A stretch of DNA of 64,000 nt from Anaspis maculata (taxonomy: Eukaryota > Arthropoda > Insecta > Coleoptera > Scraptiidae), in NCBI GenBank assembly GCA_949128115.1, contig OX421961.1, forward strand, positions 129,149,050 to 129,213,049, read 5' to 3'. The notes beneath the pieces are model-generated. The model was not told where the DNA came from. It did no database searches and saw only the letters and a list, made by a program, of their open reading frames with translations. Position 1 is the stretch's first letter. Each line of letters starts with the position of its first letter. Below are positions 58,400 through 64,000 of the stretch, in pieces. The translations under genes and the position numbers were made by a program.

Positions 58400-59335
58400 A
58401 TCTTTTACCCTCCCTCCAATAACTCAAAACCCCCGGGTGCGATTTTTGGCGATTTTGGATATGTTGTAGAGCACTCAATTCTGAACATAATATCAAATTT
58501 TCAGGACGTCCATATTTTTTTCGAGGTTGAAATCTATCTTTCTTGCACTACAATACCTAATACAAGTGCTCTTTTGAGCGATTCTTTGGATGAGGAGCCT
58601 CGTACAATTCTGGTCGAACTTCACAGGTAAGTTTACGGCTAGTTTGACCTTGTAATTATCAGGGTAAAGTAATTGGTATCAAAATTTGGCATTTCAAATT
58701 CAAAAATCGACATGTCCCAGGTTTTCGGTGAAATGTTTTTGGTTATTGAATTACTGAATTTAAACAGGTTGAAGTTCACGCTGGATAAGGTTTCATCTAC
58801 TTTCCCCTAATAATTGCGCAGAAACTGGAAACTGGGGATTCTAGCTGCTGAAAATAGAAATGTTAATCAAGTGACACTTCACGATTGGTGTTCGCCTACA
58901 AATGGCAGTAAGTGGTTCCTATTGGTTAAAAAAAAATTGAAAATTAAAAATTGGTTTTCTCGACACCGCTTTTGGTGTCGAAAAGTGTTCATTGTTACAC
59001 CAAACTAGATATGTAGATGAAAGAGTTCACGAAGCATTGTTTATATTTCTTACTGTTTTATACAAAATCCAGATTTCGATGGTAACTACAGGAAAGGAAA
59101 ACGGTTTCAGTGAACCTCGAGGATATTTTATAACGAAACTGGGAGACATACACATACATAATATTTGGTTGCTTTATTCGGACATTGATATTTGATACTC
59201 TGAATGCCTGCCTGAAATTTGATAGAGGCGGATAGAGGCCAACCAACACTTGGCAGATTCAGCATCAGCTGAACGGACACGGCAACTTACTACTGCACTA
59301 CACTACACTATCGGCTACAAGGGGTCTCTTTTCAG
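58400..59335. other. Stretch without recognisable genes
   Basis: No coding signal that I can assign. A small hairpin (tcgacacc gctttt ggtgtcga) lies at about 58960-58981. Confidence 0.4.
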
Positions 59336-59387
59336 CATGCAGCATGCCGTAGCATGGCAGGTGTGGCCCTGTTCAACACTGAAAATG

Positions 59388-59625
59388 CCCCGAGTTCTGC
59401 CGGCGCCTCCGCCCATCCGTGCAACTGTACAAGACACCGGCAAGCAAGCTGCACGAATCCAGTGCAGTCCTCAAGCGGAGCAAACCTTCCGATCCCTTCC
59501 ACGTTTCGACATGGGCCACTCGCAAGAAGTCCGACGACGAGGAGCCGAAGCAGAGAGCCGGGCGTGCCATCCACATCGCCGCGTCTCACGACGAGACACA
59601 TTTGAAATTTACCTTTTTAATAAGT
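59388..59625 (+). CDS. Possible exon of an unidentified host gene
   Basis: One plus-strand frame between a TGA at about 59385 and a donor-like AA/GTAAGA at about 59624 has strong codon character: most third positions are C or G (AAG, GAG, GAC, CTG, ATC, TCC), in a locally GC-rich block. The product is hydrophilic and basic/acidic (LYKTPASKLHESSAVL, ATRKKSDDEEPKQRAGR). I do not recognise it. A good polypyrimidine acceptor (TCTCTTTTCAG, about 59325-59335) lies upstream but reads into stops in this frame, so the 5' border is unclear; a weaker AG at 59397 is possible. A 125-codon frame in another phase (59250-59627) competes. Confidence 0.38.
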
Positions 59626-59639
59626 AAGAATTTGGACCG

Positions 59640-61217
59640 TCAGATACGTTTTTAATGCGGCCGAGAAGAGGAGGGTTTGTTTTTTTTTGGTTGAAAGACC
59701 GGATTCTCTCAGCACACAACGTCGGAATAAGCCGAAGGGGACAATGCACGGAGATGATGGGGGTCGAAACTTGAAATGCACGCGAGTACCTACCTAGCAG
59801 CGCGGTATAAATTGAGAAAATTGTGGATTTTTTCGGCCGGAACCGGGTCGTTCGGATTTCGAATTGATTTGCGAAGAAAATCGATTTGCATGTGCAACTT
59901 TCTCGTGCCATGGAATCGGTGCAATGGCGTTTTGAAATGAACAAGAGCAATCGAAAAAGAAAAGCAAAGCCGATGGTAAAAGTCTTTGTCCCGTGAACCG
60001 TCAAGTCGTCCGGAGTCGTGGGCTTGCGGTCGCAAATAAACAAAAAGTCCCAAAAAAAGTTTTTTGCCTTGCCCGAAAGTGATGGTCGTTGCAACTGGAC
60101 GTTGTAATTTCTTTTATAAGGCTGAAGGATAATTTCAGGTTGCTTTTAACTACTGTTATAAAGTTCTTTGTTCGGGAATCTTATTTTGAAATCTGAATGG
60201 TAAAGCAGGTAACTAAAATCGACAGAGCTCCCACAGCTGTGATAATGATAAATGTAGGTAAAATTTTGCGTTTTTTGAGGTATAGGTCAGTTTACAGTTA
60301 TATGCACAGGTGACAATGAAAATCAGCTTCTTGATTTTATAGAGGTGCTGCGATTTTCAGCCGTCACTGTAGGTACCTATACCATATAGCCTATACCTAT
60401 TTTATCTACCAGTTTTATTTTATTTAGGAATGTTCTTCTTCCCATCGCATGAAAAAGTGGATAAAATTCGATACTCTGGCGCATCAGCATCACGTTGAAA
60501 TTGCGATTGAATCAATTTCGGAAGTTAACGCAGCAAGTGATGCACTCTAATTAGGCTTCCCAATTTATATGTTATTAGATTTGGCCCTGCAGCTTTCAAA
60601 CATCGTTACAGCCATCAAAGTATCAAAGCACTTTAAATTCCTTTATCAGGTAATTTCAACCACCAGCATCAGTGGAACCGAAGGTTCATAATACATTTTC
60701 ATCGAAATTCCTCTCGAAATTCCCTTAAAGTTGCCCATGCACACATGCGGTTGAAGTGTTGGGAGGTCAATGCACGTAATCCATTTATAAAATAGGTAGG
60801 TAATATGTAATTGGAAATTGGAAGAGCAGCAACTCCACGTAAATTATTGCAATTTTCTGTTATAATTTTGGCATACATTTCTTATATTACAGTGAGCTTT
60901 GATCGAAATTGAGGCTTAATCGGTAGAAAAGCTGAAAGTATTCAAAGTTATGATCAAAAAAACTCTTGTAAAATTTTAAAAGCTATATTTCCGAGGATCG
61001 TGGAGCCATTATAATCTTTGCCATCGTTCAGTGATATTGTGGAAAATCGTATCTTCAAATTCGTGGAACAATTTCTTGATTTGTTCTAAGGGTCGCATAC
61101 AGAGTGTTACGGGTGAAATTCGCCTGTAACTAAAGTGGTCAACAAAATAAGTGTCTATGTCGATATTTGTATAGTTTTTCAAAACTTGACAGCTTTGGAA
61201 TCTTTCGCGCGATTTTG
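59640..61217. other. Stretch without recognisable genes
   Basis: A 161-codon minus frame (59609-60094) is open but shows no domain; part of it lies in the GC-rich block around the candidate exon. The rest is AT-rich noncoding DNA. Confidence 0.4.
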
Positions 61218-61299
61218 GATCTGAGTAGTATAGCTATGGGCATTCTGGCGCAGTTTCAAGGTCATCTGCAGTAGCGCCACCTAGCGGCGCGCAGAGGAA

Positions 61300-61450
61300 C
61301 TAACATTGCCGACATTTACAGAAACCTGCATTACCAGCATTTACAGGAATCTACCTATATTTACAGGAATCTGCATTACCGGCATTTACAGGAATCTACC
61401 GATATTTACAGAAATCCACATTACCAGCGTTTACAGTAATCTATTGATAG
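61300..61450 (+). repeat. ~45-bp subrepeats inside the TIR
   Basis: atttacaggaatct recurs with alternating spacers (gcattaccggc, accgat) to give about 45-bp periods. The same block lies inverted at about 63535-63685. It stays open as a 15-residue peptide repeat, probably incidental. Confidence 0.7.
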
Positions 61451-61551
61451 TGGCAGTAGCGCAATCTCCCGGTACAACTGCGAAGCTCCATTGAGCATAG
61501 ATACAAACCTATATAATGCCAACATCTCTTAGTACGCAAAAATATCATGAC

Positions 61552-62335
61552 TCATCGCAATAACTGGTAAACAAGTTCGTTTGCAATTTAGTGAACAATT
61601 GCATCATTCAGTGACAATATTCTAGACTTTTCCAAAGTATTGCGCAATCTTACGCAATAGCTTCCGGAACTTGTTTCTGACAACCCTCAAGTTGCTTTGG
61701 AACCTTGTTGGCTTGCTTCTAAATTTTTCGAGGTGAACACTTAGGTATTGCGTCACATGTTGCAATGTTAACCTTAAAAAACAATGAATGATCATAATAA
61801 CTGGTAAACAATTTTGTAAACAACTGTGTTATTTAGTAACATCCTTCTAGACTTTTATTAACTATTGCGCAATTTCACGCAATAACTTCCGGACTTGTCC
61901 ATGACAGCACTTTCGTTGTTTTGGAACCTTGTTGGCTTTCTCCAGAATTCTTTTCGAGGTGAACACTTATTGCATCACATGTTGCAACACCAACCTTAAA
62001 ATACAATGAATAATCACGTGACCTGGTAAACAATTCCCTAAACAGTTGTGTGATTTGGTAACAATATTCTAGACTTTTCTCAACTATTGCGCAATTTTAC
62101 GCAATAACTTCTGGACTTGTTCATGTTAGCACTTTCGTTGTTTTGGAACCTTGTTGGCTTTCTCTAGAATTTTTTTTGAGGCAAACACTTATTGCATCAC
62201 ATGTTGCAACACCAACCTTAAAATACAATGAATCATCACGTGACCTGGTAAACAATTCTCTAAACAGTTGTGTCATTCAGTAACAATACTCTAGACTTTT
62301 CTCAACTATTGCGCAATTTTACGCAATAACTTTCT
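61552..62335 (+). repeat. ~225-bp tandem repeat, about 3.5 copies, inside the young element
   Basis: Each unit runs through ctggtaaacaa, tctagacttt, tattgcgcaattttacgcaa, cgttgttttggaaccttgtt, ggcttt and attgcatcacatgttgcaac. Units start near 61555, 61790, 62012 and 62235; the last is partial. Units 2-4 are closer to each other than to unit 1. Confidence 0.82.
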
Positions 62336-62664
62336 ATTAACTCATACGTAAGTTTGCCTCCGACCACACATCAGGGCTTGTTCTGTGTGTATCAAAATAA
62401 GTATGCATAAAAATGTTTAATCTGAACCAAATAAAACTTTAACCAATAACAGCTAATGTGTATTTCTCTTCATATCAACCTTTCCCATACATTTTGGAGG
62501 AGTGAAGTTGAGTGGATGCGCTGTTTTACTAGTACGCATGCGCACTACTTTAATTTTTTGACCCAGAGATAGTTGTGCCTAAGGCTTGACCTTGAAAAAG
62601 TAACCGAAACACGGTAGATGAAAGCAACCCTACCCTCCCTCTTTACCTATATGATGCTACAGCT

Positions 62665-62853
62665 ATGCAGAATCTATTTTTCGATTTCTGCCATCAGTTC
62701 AATGGGCATTCTGATGATTTCACAGAATTTCTGCGTACTCAACTGCAGCTTGACGATTCTATCCAACTTCTTCATTCCGAGGCCTTATTGGAGGCGTGCA
62801 TCAAGTGCGAAAAAGAACTAAAGGCTCAATTACTTACAGTTCGTACAGTATAA
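62665..62853 (+). CDS. Small open frame inside the young TIR element, unidentified
   Basis: A 62-codon frame (NLFFDFCHQFNGHSDDF at the start, LLEACIKCEKELKAQLL near the end) with a protein-like mix of residues ends in TAA at 62851-62853 and is followed by AT-rich sequence. A possible splice acceptor (GCTACAG) lies at about 62656-62662. It may be a captured host exon or a remnant of an element gene. I do not recognise it. Confidence 0.35.
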   Translation: MQNLFFDFCHQFNGHSDDFTEFLRTQLQLDDSIQLLHSEALLEACIKCEKELKAQLLTVRTV

Positions 62854-63848
62854 TGTATTAATAGTTATTATTAAATATTCCATTGTTATAATTTCATTGA
62901 TTTTCTTACATGTATATAGCTATACACCAATAAAGCAGTAATAGGCTACTGACCACTAGTGCCATTTTGAGATTTTACTATGATCGGGCCATCAAGTACA
63001 CATCAGTGAACCCATTTTAAGAAGAAAAATTCTACTTTTTCCATGCGTTTATTTGCTACAGCGATTTTAAAAATTCGCGTGACGTCATAATCTCTTCCAT
63101 AAGCGCTGCGCGTGGAACGAACACAGCATGCGAGTGTCGCAGTGCGAGGAGCAGGGATAGAGATATGAGGCAGTACCGTCACCAGCGTTCTATTTTAATT
63201 TTTTTAAGGCACTTAGAATTGAGTTATCGCGCTGCGGTTTTCACCATAAATTATATAAAAAATTGAAGTTTTATTCAAAAAAATAAAAAAAATCGAGGTC
63301 ACTAGCCCATTGTTTACATTTGTCTTTTTTCCCCACCATCCTGATTACACCCCTGATTATGCTGAATTTGAGAGGAGGAGGGAAACTATGCAACCAGATG
63401 TACACCTAGTAATAAATCCCCAGATTTGATGGTAATGCGGGTTCGCATCGGTACTAAGAGATGTTGGCATTATATAGGTTTGTATCTATGCTCAATGGAG
63501 CTTCGCAGTTGTACCGGGAGATTGCGCTACTGCCACTATCAATAGATTACTGTAAACGCTGGTAATGTGGATTTCTGTAAATATCGGTAGATTCCTGTAA
63601 ATGCCGGTAATGCAGATTCCTGTAAATATAGGTAGATTCCTGTAAATGCTGGTAATGCAGGTTTCTGTAAATGTCGGCAATGTTAGTTCCTCTGCGCGCC
63701 GCTAGGTGGCGCTACTGCAGATGACCTTGAAACTGCGCCAGAATGCCCATAGCTATACTACTGATCTGTTTGAACTGGTGGATAGCCTCATTCTTTGGCT
63801 ATCGGATCCAAGTTTTGCGGATATTGAGAAAGCCCAATAAAATTTCTA

Positions 63849-64000
63849 CAGGGTGTCAAATAAAGCAATGCAAAAGTTTTGAAAGTTTCGCTAACCCCCA
63901 TTTTGCCAAGAAATTTTTTTTGTGGATACCAACACCAAAAATATGAAGAATGATGTATTCTCTCGAAAAGGTTTTCGATTCATCCCCCTATTTCTGTTTT
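63849..64000 (+). mobile_element. Left end of a CAGGGTG element running off the window
   Basis: TA-CAGGGTGTCAAATAAAGC at 63847 has the TA plus CAGGGTG start shared by the foldback MITEs elsewhere. The right end is outside the window. Confidence 0.45.

Larger units (their letters stand above)
61224..63762. mobile_element. Young 2539-bp element, 312-bp TIRs, 6-bp target duplication
   Basis: 61224-61535 and 63451-63762 are inverted copies that appear identical along 312 bp, starting AGTAGTATAGCTATGGGC. GATCTG flanks both sides exactly (61218-61223, 63763-63768). A 6-bp duplication, long TIRs and termini starting with a doubled AGT recall Polinton/Maverick elements, which would make this a non-autonomous derivative. 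No polymerase B, integrase or packaging ATPase is present. The interior holds a ~225-bp tandem repeat and a small open frame. Dada-type or unknown superfamilies remain possible. Confidence 0.85.

Noticed and set aside
61306..61494. Repeat protein (15-residue units) encoded in both TIRs
   Set aside because: The two identical frames lie in inverted TIR copies and come from ~45-bp subrepeats; there is no promoter or conservation evidence.

Overview
This is eukaryotic, almost certainly insect, DNA. It is AT-rich and intron-containing, and it is dominated by degenerate satellites and nested transposable elements. Typical arthropod families are present: BEL/Pao, Ty3/gypsy, DIRS-like and R1-clade retroelements, Helentron-like elements, hAT MITEs, TA-target foldback MITEs and a tRNA-Ser-derived SINE. 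The insect order cannot be fixed from this window. No bacterial operon, CRISPR array or rRNA is present.

The only host gene whose structure I can reconstruct is a MADF-BESS transcription-factor-like gene on the minus strand. Exon 1 (33854-34046) carries the first half of the MADF domain, exon 2 (7364-7520) the second half, and exon 3 (6862-7306) an acidic linker and the BESS motif. A poly(A) signal follows 40 bp after the stop. Splice sites and phases fit exactly and give a 264-residue protein. Intron 1 is about 26.3 kb and holds most of the repeats in the left half of the window. A CpG-rich block at about 34.05-34.53 kb is the likely promoter and 5' UTR.

Layout. 0-4.15 kb is a 51-bp minisatellite that reads as a 17-residue peptide repeat and carries a recent 1405-bp tandem duplication. 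4.3-5.6 kb holds two other degenerate satellites. 6.8-34.05 kb is the MADF-BESS gene. Its intron contains Russian-doll TA-target elements (8.3-9.3 kb), a 40-bp satellite from 9.66 to 19.06 kb broken by a 3.4-kb TIR element (itself carrying a Helentron-like insertion and a TTA-flanked MITE), a hAT MITE and a dead gypsy element, further foldback MITEs (21.4-28.2 kb), and 16-bp and 52-bp minisatellites (28.6-32.6 kb).

35.6-38.1 kb is another 40-bp satellite block flanked by inverted GACGC-type arrays and carrying a hAT MITE. 38-39.5 kb holds R1-clade fragments, 41.3 kb a SINE, 41.5-42.8 kb AACGTTGG-rich arrays, 43.2-45.0 kb a second Helentron-like copy, and 45.4-48.0 kb a decayed DIRS-like tyrosine-recombinase retrotransposon on the minus strand. 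49.2-49.7 kb is a solo LTR with a 4-bp target duplication. 50.8-57.1 kb is a mutated BEL/Pao element interrupted by two DNA elements. 61.2-63.8 kb is a very young 2.54-kb element with apparently identical 312-bp TIRs and a 6-bp target duplication.

Most mobile genes here are dead: stops, frameshifts and insertions are visible in the BEL, gypsy, R1 and DIRS copies. The freshest events are the 312-bp-TIR element and the 1405-bp duplication. All calls come from reading the sequence by eye; no database search was run.
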